Assembly (NCBI RefSeq): GCF_000455205.1
Contig: NZ_AUWQ01000070.1
Coordinates: 1-36,524, forward strand
Direction: 5' to 3'
Source: Mycobacterium sp. UM_CSW
Lineage (GTDB): Bacteria; Actinomycetota; Actinomycetes; Mycobacteriales; Mycobacteriaceae
Length of the DNA stretch: 36,524 bases
The notes under the pieces: model-generated
Database searches by the model: none
Told to the model about the DNA's origin: nothing
The model's input: only the letters and a program-made list of their open reading frames with translations
Position numbers and translations under genes: made by a program
Part shown: one piece after another, positions 8,705 through 19,323 of the stretch
How positions within the stretch are numbered: position 1 is the first letter of the stretch
Layout of the letters: every line of letters begins with the position of its first letter

Positions 8705-9364
8705 GTGTCCTTCGCCGATGCCGTAATTTCGCGCCTGCCAGAGGCCGTTCAGCCTCATTTGCTGCGCCATCACGAGCTGATCAAATTCGCGATCGTCGGC
8801 GGCACCACGTTCGTCATCGACTCCGCGATCTTCTACACCCTCAAGCTGACGATCCTCGAACCCAAACCGGTGACCGCCAAGGTGATCGCGGGCATCGTCG
8901 CGGTCATCGCCTCCTATGTCTTGAACCGGGAGTGGAGCTTCCGCGACCGCGGCGGCCGCGAGCGCCACCACGAGGCGTTCTTGTTCTTCGCCTTCAGCGG
9001 CGTCGGCGTGCTGCTTTCCATGGCGCCGCTGTGGTTTTCGCACTACGTGCTGCAGCTTCGGGTGCCCGAGGTGTCGCTGACGCTGGAGAACATCACCGAC
9101 TTCATCTCGGCCTACATCATCGGCAACCTGCTGCAGATGGCGTTCCGCTTCTGGGCGTTCCGGCGCTGGGTGTTTCCGGACGAGTTCGCCCGCAACCCCG
9201 ACAAGGCGATCGAATCCGCCCTTACCGCAGGCGGTTTCGCCGAGGTCCTGGAGGACGAGCTGGAGGTCGGGAACGTCACCCTGTTGCGGTCGTGGCGGAA
9301 AAAGGCGAGCCGGTCCGGTCAGCTCGGCGACTCCTCCGAACCCAGGGTGTCGAAGACTTCGTGA
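8705..9364 (+). CDS. GtrA-family polytopic membrane protein
   Basis: A 219-residue protein with four predicted membrane helices: near FAIVGGTTFVIDSAIFYTL, AKVIAGIVAVIASYVLN, FFAFSGVGVLLSMAPLWF and FISAYIIGNLLQMAFRF. The pattern, with NREWSFRDR after helix 2 and FWAFRRWVF after helix 4, is that of GtrA-like proteins, which are linked to flipping of polyprenyl-phosphate sugars across the membrane during cell-wall glycan decoration. It corresponds to Rv3277. It uses a GTG start directly after a TACACT box. The 3' end overlaps the convergent PH-domain gene by 46 bases, so the two transcripts would be antisense at their ends. The sugar substrate is unknown. Confidence 0.88.
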   Translation: MSFADAVISRLPEAVQPHLLRHHELIKFAIVGGTTFVIDSAIFYTLKLTILEPKPVTAKVIAGIVAVIASYVLNREWSFRDRGGRERHHEAFLFFAFSGVGVLLSMAPLWFSHYVLQLRVPEVSLTLENITDFISAYIIGNLLQMAFRFWAFRRWVFPDEFARNPDKAIESALTAGGFAEVLEDELEVGNVTLLRSWRKKASRSGQLGDSSEPRVSKTS

Positions 9365-9837
9365 TACAGCAGCGCGTGCACCTCGCGCAGCCGCGGAATG
9401 TTGTAGAACTCCAACGGATCTTGTGACGCCGACTCGATGATCAGCGTTCCGGTGCGAAACATGCGCTCGCTCAAGCGGTCCCGGAACTCCACGCTGTTGA
9501 TGCGCGCCAGCGGGATGTCGATGCCGCTGCGCGTGAGCACCCCGTGCCGAAACATCACCCGGCGGTTGGTGACGACGAAATGCGTGGTCAGCCAGCCCAG
9601 GAACGGCCACAGCGTGAGCCAGCCGACGATCACCAGCCAGACGCCCCAGATGACGCCGTAGATGATGTTCTTGGCGAGCTGCTCCCAGTGCGTCGAGTTG
9701 AGGTAGCCGGAGCCGAACGCGGCAAGGGCGGTCGCCAGCACCAGCACCACGACGGGCCAGATCAACCGCTTCCAGTGCGGGTGGCGGTGCAGGACGACCT
9801 GCTCGCCGGCGGCCAGGGCGTTGTCCGGATAGCTCAC
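9319..9837 (-). CDS. Membrane protein with bacterial PH (bPH2-like) domain
   Basis: A 172-residue protein matching Rv3278c. An N-terminal stretch (AAGEQVVLHRHPHWKRLIWP) precedes two membrane helices near residues 25-42 and 60-80. A C-terminal bacterial PH-type domain follows, with the hallmark FVVTNRRVMFRHGVLTRSG, IPLARINSVEF and GTLIIESAS. The role is unknown; related YdbS/YdbT-type proteins are membrane-associated. The GTG at 9837 matches the ortholog start (MSYP). It lies 10 bases after birA on the same strand and is probably co-transcribed with it. Its 3' end overlaps the convergent GtrA gene. Confidence 0.88.
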   Translation of the reverse strand: MSYPDNALAAGEQVVLHRHPHWKRLIWPVVVLVLATALAAFGSGYLNSTHWEQLAKNIIYGVIWGVWLVIVGWLTLWPFLGWLTTHFVVTNRRVMFRHGVLTRSGIDIPLARINSVEFRDRLSERMFRTGTLIIESASQDPLEFYNIPRLREVHALLYHEVFDTLGSEESPS

Positions 9838-9847
9838 GTGAAAAAAG

Positions 9848-10672
9848 CTACCGCTGCTGGCGCAGATGCACGACGTCACCGGCGGAAACCACGACGGTTT
9901 GGCCGCCGGCCTCCAGACATAACCGGCCCTGGTCGTCGACCGCCGTCGCGGTGCCCACGACCTCCTTGTCGCCGGGCAGCACGGCGCGCACCGGGCGCCC
10001 GATGGTCAGGCTGCGCGCCCGGTAGTCGGCCGCCAGCGCCCAGTCCGCCCCCCGCGCGGCCCGCCAGGCCACGATCCGCCTGCCCAGTTCGGTCAGCACC
10101 GCGCCGACCAGCCGGCCGCGGTCCGGCTCGGGCACGCCGAGGTCGAACAGCGACGTGGCGCCGGGCCCGTCGACCTCGTCGGGGGCCTGAGTCACGTTGA
10201 GCCCCAAGCCGATCACCACGACCGGGCGGGCCACCTCGGCGAGGATGCCGGCCAGCTTGCCGGGGGAATCCGGCGGACCGGCCAGCACGTCGTTGGGCCA
10301 CTTGAGGCCCGCCTGCACCCCGGTGACGGCCAGCACCGCGTCGACGATCGCCACCCCGGTGGCCAGGGACAGCCAGCCCCAGCCCTCGGTGGGCACGTCG
10401 ACGACGCTGACGCCCACCGACATCGTGATCTGGGCCCGTGGGCTGGCCGTCCAGCCGCGCCCGTGGCGCCCGCGGCCGGCCGTCTGGTGCTCGGCGATCA
10501 GCACCGCCCCGGCGACTTCGTCGCCCGCCGCCGCGCGCGCCAAGAGGTCGGCGTTGGTGGAGCCGGTCTGGTCCACGACGTCGAGCTGGCGCCAGCCCAG
10601 CCCGGTCCCGATCAGCTCGGCGCGCAGCGCGGCCTGATCCAGCGGTTGCCGAAGCGAATCGCGGTCCGTCAC
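9848..10672 (-). CDS. birA: Biotin--[acetyl-CoA-carboxylase] ligase BirA (monofunctional)
   Basis: A 274-residue biotin protein ligase that activates biotin to biotinyl-AMP and transfers it to the BCCP lysine, here most likely that of AccA3 encoded 5 kb away. Motifs are QTGSTNADL (residues 35-43), the biotinyl-AMP loop GRGRHGRGW (66-74), LKWPNDVL and GLGLNVTQ, plus a C-terminal SH3-like domain. There is no N-terminal helix-turn-helix, so it is a ligase only and not a biotin-operon repressor. The GTG at 10672 is chosen by comparison with the M. tuberculosis protein (MTDRD) and by a TAGGCT box 7 bases upstream that implies a leaderless start. It is divergent from accD5, with 50 bases between. 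Confidence 0.95.
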   Translation of the reverse strand: MTDRDSLRQPLDQAALRAELIGTGLGWRQLDVVDQTGSTNADLLARAAAGDEVAGAVLIAEHQTAGRGRHGRGWTASPRAQITMSVGVSVVDVPTEGWGWLSLATGVAIVDAVLAVTGVQAGLKWPNDVLAGPPDSPGKLAGILAEVARPVVVIGLGLNVTQAPDEVDGPGATSLFDLGVPEPDRGRLVGAVLTELGRRIVAWRAARGADWALAADYRARSLTIGRPVRAVLPGDKEVVGTATAVDDQGRLCLEAGGQTVVVSAGDVVHLRQQR

Positions 10673-10679
10673 TCCACCC

Positions 10680-10685
10680 AGCCTA
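10680..10685 (-). promoter_or_regulatory. -10 box for birA (leaderless candidate)
   Basis: On the minus strand TAGGCT is followed by 7 bases and the GTG of birA at 10672. The same hexamer and spacing occur before sseA. No Shine-Dalgarno at normal distance is present. Confidence 0.4.
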
Positions 10686-10708
10686 AGCACCGGCGCCGGG
10701 CCTGCCGA

Positions 10709-10714
10709 TACCAT
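10709..10714 (+). promoter_or_regulatory. -10 box for accD5 (leaderless candidate)
   Basis: TACCAT lies 8 bases before the ATG of accD5 at 10723. No Shine-Dalgarno is present in the 50-base birA/accD5 intergenic region, so transcription probably begins at or near the start codon. Confidence 0.4.
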
Positions 10715-10722
10715 CGAGTCCC

Positions 10723-12359
<1,637 letters not shown>

Positions 12360-12363
<4 letters not shown>

Positions 12364-12578
12364 CCGAGCACGAGCCGCACATCCAGGTACTCAAGGGGAA
12401 CCCGACCGACGCGGAGCTGGCGGCGCTGGTGGCCGTGCTCGGCGGCGTCGGCGCCGCCTCGCCCGAGCCCACTCAGCCGGAGAGCACCCGCTGGGGGCTC
12501 CCGGTCGACCGGCTGCGCTACGCGATGTCGAACTACCAGCGGCTGACCATGCAGCAGATGACACACATGAGGCATTGA
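12360..12578 (+). CDS. accE5: Acyl-CoA carboxylase epsilon subunit AccE5 (compact form)
   Basis: A 72-residue small subunit that stimulates the AccA3-AccD5 complex. The family signature is [20 protein letters not shown] at the N-terminus and [13 protein letters not shown] towards the C-terminus. It begins with GTG overlapping the accD5 stop (GTGA) and ends in a TTGA overlap with maf. As I recall, the M. tuberculosis protein is much longer (177 residues) because of a repeat-rich N-terminal extension; here the gene is just the core domain and no extension is possible because it abuts accD5. Confidence 0.94.
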
Positions 12579-13219
12579 CCCGGCTGGTGCTGGGGTCGGC
12601 CTCGCCCGGCCGCCTCAAGGTGCTACGCCAGGCCGGCCTCGATCCGCTCGTCGTGGTGTCCGGCGTCGACGAGGACCTAATCGCTGCTGGCCTGGCGTCC
12701 GACGCCCCGCCGGACCAGGTGGTCTGCGCGCTGGCTACGGCCAAGGCCGACGACGTCGCCGGGCGGCTCGACGGCGCCACCGCGGCGGATTGCGTTGTGC
12801 TGGGCTGTGATTCGATGCTGGCCGTCGACGGCCGGCTGTGCGGCAAGCCCGGATCGCCCGAGGCCGCGGTGAGCCAGTGGCGGCTGATGGGCGGCCGCTC
12901 GGGCCGGCTGCACACCGGGCACTGCCTGCTGCGGCTGCGTGACGGCGCGATCATCCACCGCGAGGTCCAATCCGCCTGCACCACAGTGCATTTCGCCGCG
13001 CCGGCCGAGGCGGATCTGCGGGCGTACGTAGCCGACGGCGAACCCTTGCGGGTGGCGGGGGGCTTCACCCTGGACGGGCTGGGCGGCTGGTTCGTCGACG
13101 GGATCGAGGGCGATCCGTCGAACGTGATCGGCGTTAGCCTGCCGCTGCTGCGTGAGCTGCTGGGCCGGGCCGGGCTGTCCGTGGCCGCGCTGTGGGCCGA
13201 CAAGATCCGCGAGACTTAA
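12575..13219 (+). CDS. maf: Maf-family nucleoside triphosphate pyrophosphatase
   Basis: A 214-residue Maf/Ham1-type NTP pyrophosphatase, a house-cleaning enzyme that hydrolyses dTTP/UTP or modified nucleotides. Motifs: [15 protein letters not shown] at the N-terminus (substrate Ser/Arg), [20 protein letters not shown] in the middle (catalytic Asp and Lys) and [20 protein letters not shown] late. The start is TTG at 12575 in a TTGA overlap with accE5; the ortholog begins [12 protein letters not shown], which supports it. An in-frame GTG at 12587 would remove needed residues. About 100 bases without a gene follow before sseA. Confidence 0.94.
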   Translation: MTRLVLGSASPGRLKVLRQAGLDPLVVVSGVDEDLIAAGLASDAPPDQVVCALATAKADDVAGRLDGATAADCVVLGCDSMLAVDGRLCGKPGSPEAAVSQWRLMGGRSGRLHTGHCLLRLRDGAIIHREVQSACTTVHFAAPAEADLRAYVADGEPLRVAGGFTLDGLGGWFVDGIEGDPSNVIGVSLPLLRELLGRAGLSVAALWADKIRET

Positions 13220-13307
13220 TCCTGTGCGACCCGCCTCGGCGTGTCGCCGCAGCCATGTAAGTGTCGCGGGACGGTGAGCGTGGCGGCGGGGGTCGCGGGC
13301 CCGGCGG

Positions 13308-13313
13308 TAGGCT
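13308..13313 (+). promoter_or_regulatory. -10 box for sseA (leaderless candidate)
   Basis: TAGGCT is followed by 7 bases and the GTG of sseA at 13321. It is the same hexamer and spacing as before birA. No Shine-Dalgarno is present. Confidence 0.4.
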
Positions 13314-13320
13314 CGAAGTC

Positions 13321-14211
13321 GTGTCCTTACCCCCCGATCCACACCCGTCCCTGACCGAATACGCCCACCCCGAACGACTGGTCACCGCCGACTGGCTGTC
13401 CGCCAACATGGGCGCCCCGGGCCTGGCGATCGTCGAGTCCGACGAGGATGTGTTGCTCTACGACGTCGGCCACATTCCCGGCGCGGTCAAGATCGACTGG
13501 CACACCGATCTCAACGACCCGCGGGTGCGCGACTACATCAACGGCGAGCAGTTCGCCGAGCTGATGGACCGCAAGGGCATCGCCCGCGACGACACGGTGG
13601 TGATCTACGGCGACAAGAGCAACTGGTGGGCGGCCTATGCGCTGTGGGTCTTCACGCTGTTCGGCCACCCCGACGTGCGCCTGCTCAACGGCGGGCGCGA
13701 CCTGTGGCTGGCCGAGCGCCGCGACACCACCCTGGACGTCCCGACCGCGACGTCGAGCGGCTATCCCGTCGTGCAGCGCAACGACGCGCCCATCCGCGCG
13801 TACAAGGACGACGTGCTGGCCATCCTCGGTTCCGAGCCGCTGATCGACGTGCGCTCGCCGGACGAGTACACCGGCAAGCGCACCCACATGCCCGACTACC
13901 CCGAGGAGGGGGCGCTGAGGGCCGGCCACATCCCCACCGCCGTGTCGATCCCGTGGGGCAAGGCGGTCGACGAGAGCGGCCGCTTCCGCCCCCGCGCCGA
14001 GCTCGAGGAGCTCTACGGCTTCCTGCAGCCGGACGACAAGACCGTCGTCTACTGCCGCATCGGCGAGCGGTCCAGCCACACCTGGTTCGTGCTCACCCAC
14101 CTGCTGGGCAAGCCCGGAGTCCGCAACTACGACGGATCGTGGACCGAGTGGGGCAACACCGTGCGGGTGCCGATCGTCGCGGGCGAGCAGCCGGGAGCCG
14201 TTCCGGTCTGA
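13321..14211 (+). CDS. sseA: Thiosulfate sulfurtransferase SseA (tandem rhodanese)
   Basis: A 296-residue protein with two rhodanese domains. The N-terminal domain (about residues 20-135) is inactive, as usual. The C-terminal domain carries the active-site loop [14 protein letters not shown] with Cys245, which takes up sulfane sulfur from thiosulfate or a similar donor. The sequence is very close to the M. tuberculosis protein as I recall it ([19 protein letters not shown]). The GTG at 13321 matches the ortholog start. The stop overlaps the ATG of the SufE-like gene as TGATG, so the sulfur carrier pair is co-translated; SufE-like proteins accept persulfide sulfur, which suggests they work together. 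Confidence 0.96.
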   Translation: MSLPPDPHPSLTEYAHPERLVTADWLSANMGAPGLAIVESDEDVLLYDVGHIPGAVKIDWHTDLNDPRVRDYINGEQFAELMDRKGIARDDTVVIYGDKSNWWAAYALWVFTLFGHPDVRLLNGGRDLWLAERRDTTLDVPTATSSGYPVVQRNDAPIRAYKDDVLAILGSEPLIDVRSPDEYTGKRTHMPDYPEEGALRAGHIPTAVSIPWGKAVDESGRFRPRAELEELYGFLQPDDKTVVYCRIGERSSHTWFVLTHLLGKPGVRNYDGSWTEWGNTVRVPIVAGEQPGAVPV

Positions 14212-14630
14212 TGAGCATGCCCGCCCCGCTGGCCGAGGTGGTGTCCGACTTCGCCGAAGTCCAGGGCCAGGACAAGCTGACGCTGCTGCTGGAGTTCGCC
14301 AACGACCTTCCCGCGCTGCCGGCCGACCTCGAGGAGGCGGCGATGGAGCCGGTGCCCGAGTGCCAGTCGCCGCTGTTCCTGCACGTCGACGCCAGCGACC
14401 GCAACCGGGTGCGGCTGCACTTCAGCGCGCCCGCCGAGGCGCCCACCACCCGGGGGTTCGCGTCGATCCTGGCCGCCGGTCTGGACGAGCAACCGGCCGC
14501 CGACATCCTCGCGGTGCCCGAGGACTTCTACACCGAGCTGGGCCTGGCCGCTCTGATCAGCCCGCTGCGGCTGCGCGGCATGTCGGCGATGCTGGCCCGC
14601 ATCAAGCGGCGATTGCGCGAGACGACCTGA
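14211..14630 (+). CDS. SufE-like Fe-S metabolism / sulfur acceptor protein
   Basis: A 139-residue SufE-domain protein corresponding to Rv3284. It shows the family start [20 protein letters not shown], the sulfur-accepting Cys in [13 protein letters not shown] (about residue 49) and the helix region [17 protein letters not shown]. SufE proteins take persulfide sulfur from a cysteine desulfurase; here the one-base coupling to the rhodanese SseA suggests SseA is donor or partner. The ATG at 14211 overlaps the sseA stop codon. The 123-base gap to accA3 follows. Confidence 0.93.
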   Translation: MSMPAPLAEVVSDFAEVQGQDKLTLLLEFANDLPALPADLEEAAMEPVPECQSPLFLHVDASDRNRVRLHFSAPAEAPTTRGFASILAAGLDEQPAADILAVPEDFYTELGLAALISPLRLRGMSAMLARIKRRLRETT

Positions 14631-14705
14631 TCAGGAACGGATTTGGAGACCGGGTATCAGCCCCTACGGCGCGCCGCCTAAACTTCCCCGGGACAAGACT
14701 TGTAA

Positions 14706-16547
<1,842 letters not shown>

Positions 16548-16583
16548 CACGAAGAAACTCAGAAGAAACGTCAATAGCGTTGT

Positions 16584-16615
16584 CCGACCCGCCCCGGCGC
16601 GGGTAGGGTCGGTTT
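16584..16615 (+). terminator. Probable intrinsic terminator after accA3
   Basis: Perfect arms CCGACCC (16584-16590) and GGGTCGG (16606-16612) enclose 15 GC-rich bases and are followed by TTT. It lies 37 bases after the accA3 stop. The T-run is short, as is common in high-GC mycobacteria, so efficiency is uncertain. Confidence 0.5.
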
Positions 16616-16737
16616 CAGGTTGAGTTCACAGCCGCCCGGATCACGTCAGGCAAGCGGGAAGGCAAACTCCCCGATCTCGAGCTTCACGGCCACCTGGCGT
16701 CGTCCGCAGCAACACCCTCCAAATGACGGAGACACGC

Positions 16738-17157
16738 ATGTCTGTGGCCCAATCTTGGCAACAAAGCCGAACCGCCCAATTCACGTCCCGCTTGAGCGCG
16801 CTGGGGGCGGTGATCACCGTCGACGGTGAGCTCGACGCCGCCAACGCCGATCAGCTCGCCATCTACGCGCAACGCAGCGTCCGGCGCGCCCGCCGGATCA
16901 TCGTCGACCTGCGCGGCCTGGAATTCATTGGTACCGCTGGCTTTTCGGCCCTGCACCGGATCAACGTCACGTGCTCGGCCGCCCAGTTGCACTGGGCCAT
17001 GGTGCCGAGCCCGGCCGTAGCGCGGTTGTTGAGGATCTGCGACCCCGACGGCACCCTGCCGGTGACGACGCCGCAAGCCGAGCCGCTGCTGCGCCCCACC
17101 AAGAGCGAGCGCGACGAGTCGCGGCCGCTACTTCAGTTGGTCCCGCAGCCGCGTTAG
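16738..17157 (+). CDS. STAS-domain protein (anti-anti-sigma factor-like)
   Basis: A 139-residue single STAS domain, the fold of SpoIIAA/RsbV anti-sigma antagonists. The core is AVITVDGELDAANADQL, then RRIIVDLRGLEFIGTAGFSALHRINV. Aligned with B. subtilis SpoIIAA, the DSSG phosphorylation motif is replaced by GTAG, so the usual phospho-Ser is Ala67 with Thr66 next to it. Two cysteines are present (Cys79 and Cys101); Cys101, in RLLRICDPDG, lines up with a C-terminal Cys of M. tuberculosis RsfA as I recall it. ATG 16738 has GGAG 6 bases upstream; ATG 16723 is an alternative. It is convergent with sigF, overlapping it by 30 bases. I do not recall a gene here in M. tuberculosis. Whether it binds RsbW is not known. 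Confidence 0.88.
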   Translation: MSVAQSWQQSRTAQFTSRLSALGAVITVDGELDAANADQLAIYAQRSVRRARRIIVDLRGLEFIGTAGFSALHRINVTCSAAQLHWAMVPSPAVARLLRICDPDGTLPVTTPQAEPLLRPTKSERDESRPLLQLVPQPR

Positions 17158-17916
17158 CGACTTGGCCAGCAGGCGCGACACGTGCATCTGTGAGATGCCG
17201 ACCCGCTCGGCGATCTGCGTCTGCGTCATCGACTCAAAAAACCTGAGCACCAACACCATTCGTTCCCGCTCGGGCAGCGCCTCGAGCAGCGGGCGCAACG
17301 CCTCGCGATCCTCGATGCGGTCGAGACCGGCGTCCACGTCGCCCAACGTGTCGGCGATGGCGCGGGCGTCGTCGTCGTCGCTGCCGCCGCCGGTGTCGAT
17401 GGACAGCGTGTTGTAGGAGCTGCCCGCCACCAGGCCCTCGACCACCTCGTCGCGCTCCATGCCGAGTTCGACGGCGAGTTCGCTCGCCGTCGGCGCCCGG
17501 CCGAGCCGCTGGGACAGATCGGCGGTGGCGGTGCCCAGCCGCAGGTGCAGTTCCTTCAGGCGGCGCGGGACCTTGACCGACCAGCTGTTGTCGCGGAAGT
17601 GGCGGCGGACCTCGCCCATGATCGTGGGCACCGCGAACGAGACGAAGTCCGACCCGGTCTCGACGTCGAAGCGGACGACGGCGTTGACCAGGCCGACCCG
17701 CGCCACCTGGACCAGGTCGTCGCGCGGTTCGCCGCGGCCCTCGAAACGGCGGGCGATGTGGTCGGCCAGCGGCAGGCACCGCTCCACGATCTTGTCCCGC
17801 TGGCGCTGGAATTCCATCGAGTCGGGGGGGACGCCGGCCAACTCCCGGAACATGTCCGGGACGTCCGCATACTCGTTCGGCCGCGAAACCGAACCGCCGG
17901 CAGCTCGCGCTGTCAC
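17128..17916 (-). CDS. sigF: Alternative sigma factor SigF (SigB/SigF general-stress family)
   Basis: A 262-residue sigma-70 family group 3 factor, nearly identical to M. tuberculosis SigF (261 residues) in the parts I remember. Region 2 has PLADHIARRFEGRGEPRDDLVQVA and FVSFAVPTIMGEVRRHFRDNSW, region 3 has VPRRLKELHLRLGTATADLSQ, and region 4 contains the helix-turn-helix MTQTQIAERVGISQMHVSRLLAKSL. It controls stationary-phase, stress and envelope genes and is held inactive by RsbW. It begins with GTG in a GTGA overlap with rsbW, so sigma and anti-sigma are made together. A SigF-type promoter precedes rsbW, giving autoregulation. Confidence 0.97.
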   Translation of the reverse strand: MTARAAGGSVSRPNEYADVPDMFRELAGVPPDSMEFQRQRDKIVERCLPLADHIARRFEGRGEPRDDLVQVARVGLVNAVVRFDVETGSDFVSFAVPTIMGEVRRHFRDNSWSVKVPRRLKELHLRLGTATADLSQRLGRAPTASELAVELGMERDEVVEGLVAGSSYNTLSIDTGGGSDDDDARAIADTLGDVDAGLDRIEDREALRPLLEALPERERMVLVLRFFESMTQTQIAERVGISQMHVSRLLAKSLTRLRDQLK

Positions 17917-18350
17917 CTGCTAGAGGCCGCCCGTCGCGCGGTCAGCGTGATACCGAAGACACTGCCGGTCTCATCGGGTTCGCGACCGTCGTGGAAGGTC
18001 TGGACTTCGTCGGCCAGGGAGGTCAGGACGTGCCAGCTGAAGCTGCCGGGCGCCACCACGTCGTGAGTGTCGCACGCCGCGGAGGCCTCGACCACCAACT
18101 CGTCATCGTGCGGGTCGACCACCACCACCAGCGTCGCGCCCGGCGTGGCCGAGCGGATGAGGCGGGTGCACACCTCGTCCACCGCGAGGCGCAGGTCGGC
18201 GACCGCGTCGAAGTCCAGGTCCTCGAAGGTGCCGATGGCACCGACCAGCGTGCGCAGCATCGCCAGGTTCTCGAGGCGTGCCGCAACGTGCAGCTCGACG
18301 GCACGGTGGCCGCGTTGACGCGTGTTCGCGCGAACTCCCGGATCGGTCAT
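17913..18350 (-). CDS. rsbW: Anti-sigma F factor RsbW (UsfX), GHKL serine-kinase family
   Basis: The 145-residue product is the SigF-binding anti-sigma factor, with a GHKL ATPase fold like SpoIIAB. Recognisable stretches are ENLAMLRTLVGAIGTFEDLDFD, VADLRLAVDEVCTRLI (N-box-like region) and FSWHVLTSLADEVQTF. Length equals that of M. tuberculosis UsfX (145). The ATG at 18350 has GGGAGA 4 bases upstream; a longer open frame upstream is not coding by comparison with the ortholog. It overlaps sigF by GTGA. Its leader contains a strong inverted repeat adjoining the ribosome-binding site and a SigF promoter further up. Confidence 0.96.
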   Translation of the reverse strand: MTDPGVRANTRQRGHRAVELHVAARLENLAMLRTLVGAIGTFEDLDFDAVADLRLAVDEVCTRLIRSATPGATLVVVVDPHDDELVVEASAACDTHDVVAPGSFSWHVLTSLADEVQTFHDGREPDETGSVFGITLTARRAASSR

Positions 18351-18359
18351 ATGGTCTCC

Positions 18360-18390
18360 CGGCAATGTCTGCTTGACATTACTATTGCCG
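18360..18390 (-). repeat. Nested inverted repeat in the rsbW leader
   Basis: CGGCAAT (18360-18366) pairs perfectly with ATTGCCG (18384-18390). Nested inside, AATGTC (18364-18369) pairs perfectly with GACATT (18375-18380) over a 5-base loop. The two pairings share bases 18364-18366, so they are mutually exclusive at that point. The element abuts the GGGAGA Shine-Dalgarno of rsbW (18355-18360). It could be an RNA hairpin affecting translation or a DNA operator. No regulator is known to me. Confidence 0.5.
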
Positions 18391-18522
18391 CGCAGCCCGC
18401 CGTCGACCGTGGGTTCCAATCGATTAGTCACAATCGCCGCCGCTGGTCATCTCTGTGGCAGTGGGCATCGATGTCGGCGTCGCTGACGCAACCCTTCCGG
18501 CACTCATCATGGTTTACAGCTG

Positions 18523-18548
18523 ATACCCAATTGCCGCGGCGAATAACC
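18523..18548 (-). promoter_or_regulatory. SigF-dependent promoter of rsbW-sigF
   Basis: On the minus strand, GGTTA (18548 to 18544), a 15-base spacer and GGGTAT (18528 to 18523) match the mycobacterial SigF consensus GGTTT-N15-17-GGGTAT except for one base. Transcription would start near 18515, leaving a leader of about 165 bases that includes the nested inverted repeat. This fits the known autoregulation of the usfX-sigF operon. Confidence 0.75.
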
Positions 18549-18585
18549 CCGTCGGCGGACCCTTAACACCGTCTACCCCGCGACC

Positions 18586-18591
18586 TACACT
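18586..18591 (+). promoter_or_regulatory. -10 box for the holin-like gene (leaderless candidate)
   Basis: TACACT is followed by 7 bases and the ATG at 18599. No Shine-Dalgarno is present. The 18351-18598 interval therefore holds a SigF promoter on the minus strand and a housekeeping-type start on the plus strand. Confidence 0.4.
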
Positions 18592-18598
18592 TATTGGC

Positions 18599-18982
18599 AT
18601 GAAGCAGGCTCTGCTTCGAGCGGTTGTGCTTCTCGCGTCGTGGGCCGTCGGCCTGCTGGCGGCGGCCTGGGTCGTGCCCGGCGTTTCGGTGTCGGCGTCG
18701 GGGTTTATCGTCGCCGTCCTGGTGTTCTCGGTGGCGCAGGCAAGCCTGTCGCTGCTGATCGTGAAGTTGCCGCGGGCCTACGCGTCGCTGCTGCTCGGGG
18801 GCGCCGGGCTGGTGCTGACCCTGGTCGCGTTGAGCGTGGCCGCGGCGTTCACCCACGGCCTGTCCATCCGCGGCGCCGCCTCCTGGCTCGCCGCGACGAT
18901 CATCGTGTGGCTGGTGACCACGATCGGAGCGATTTCGCTGCCCGAGGCGCCGGTTCGCGACACGGCCGACTCGACGACCTGA
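18599..18982 (+). CDS. Phage holin family 4 / four-helix membrane protein
   Basis: A 127-residue very hydrophobic protein with four predicted helices: about residues 5-25, 33-55, 61-85 and 95-115. The spacing and the AAWVVPGVSVSASGF and AFTHGLSIRGAASWLAATIIVWLV blocks resemble the Phage_holin_4_2 membrane family (small bacterial membrane proteins, not true lysis holins). The function is unknown. It lies between the divergent rsbW-sigF operon and a UsfY-family gene 19 bases downstream, so the pair probably forms an operon. The start follows a TACACT box by 7 bases. Confidence 0.75.
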   Translation: MKQALLRAVVLLASWAVGLLAAAWVVPGVSVSASGFIVAVLVFSVAQASLSLLIVKLPRAYASLLLGGAGLVLTLVALSVAAAFTHGLSIRGAASWLAATIIVWLVTTIGAISLPEAPVRDTADSTT

Positions 18983-19001
18983 AACGACCGAAGGAGGGGT
19001 G

Positions 19002-19313
19002 ATGAGCGACAGGCATCGCGATCCGACGGACCACTTCCGGACGACGCAACCGCACGCCGGTTTCTCGATGAAGGACAACCTGTACTGGCCCGGGTTCATC
19101 CTGTTCCTCGTCGCGGTGGGCGGGATGATCAGCACGACGGCCGCGGCCGCCTACGGCCACTACGAATGGGTCGCCACCACGAGCCTGGTGGCCGTGCTCG
19201 GGACGATCGCCGGGGCGTTGTGGTTCGTCGCGGAGCATCGCCGCGTGGGCCGCATCGACGAGCAATGGCACTTCGTCCCCCGGACGGAGGGCGCCAGGGA
19301 CTCGCGCGTCTAG
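19002..19313 (+). CDS. usfY: UsfY-family protein
   Basis: A 103-residue protein with an N-terminal RHRDPTDHFRTTQPHAGFSM motif close to the start of M. tuberculosis UsfY as I remember it, two membrane helices (about 26-48 and 54-76) and a C-terminal EHRRVGRIDEQWHF. UsfY is a membrane protein named for its place beside sigF; its function is unknown. ATG 19002 is chosen; AAGGAGG lies at 18991-18997, and GTG 18999 is a close alternative. In M. tuberculosis usfY lies on the same strand as sigF, while here it is on the opposite strand behind a holin-like gene. It may be a paralog, not the direct ortholog. Confidence 0.75.
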   Translation: MSDRHRDPTDHFRTTQPHAGFSMKDNLYWPGFILFLVAVGGMISTTAAAAYGHYEWVATTSLVAVLGTIAGALWFVAEHRRVGRIDEQWHFVPRTEGARDSRV

Positions 19314-19323
19314 TCGGCGCAGG

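Noticed and set aside
14652-14657. GGGTAT upstream of accA3 as a SigF -10 element
   Set aside because: No GTTT-like -35 lies 15-17 bases upstream; the bases there read around tcaggaa.
16579-16606. GTTGT-N17-GGGTAG as a SigF promoter for the STAS gene
   Set aside because: The -35 and -10 both deviate from consensus, and the GGGTAG lies inside the strong CCGACCC/GGGTCGG hairpin that is better explained as the accA3 terminator.
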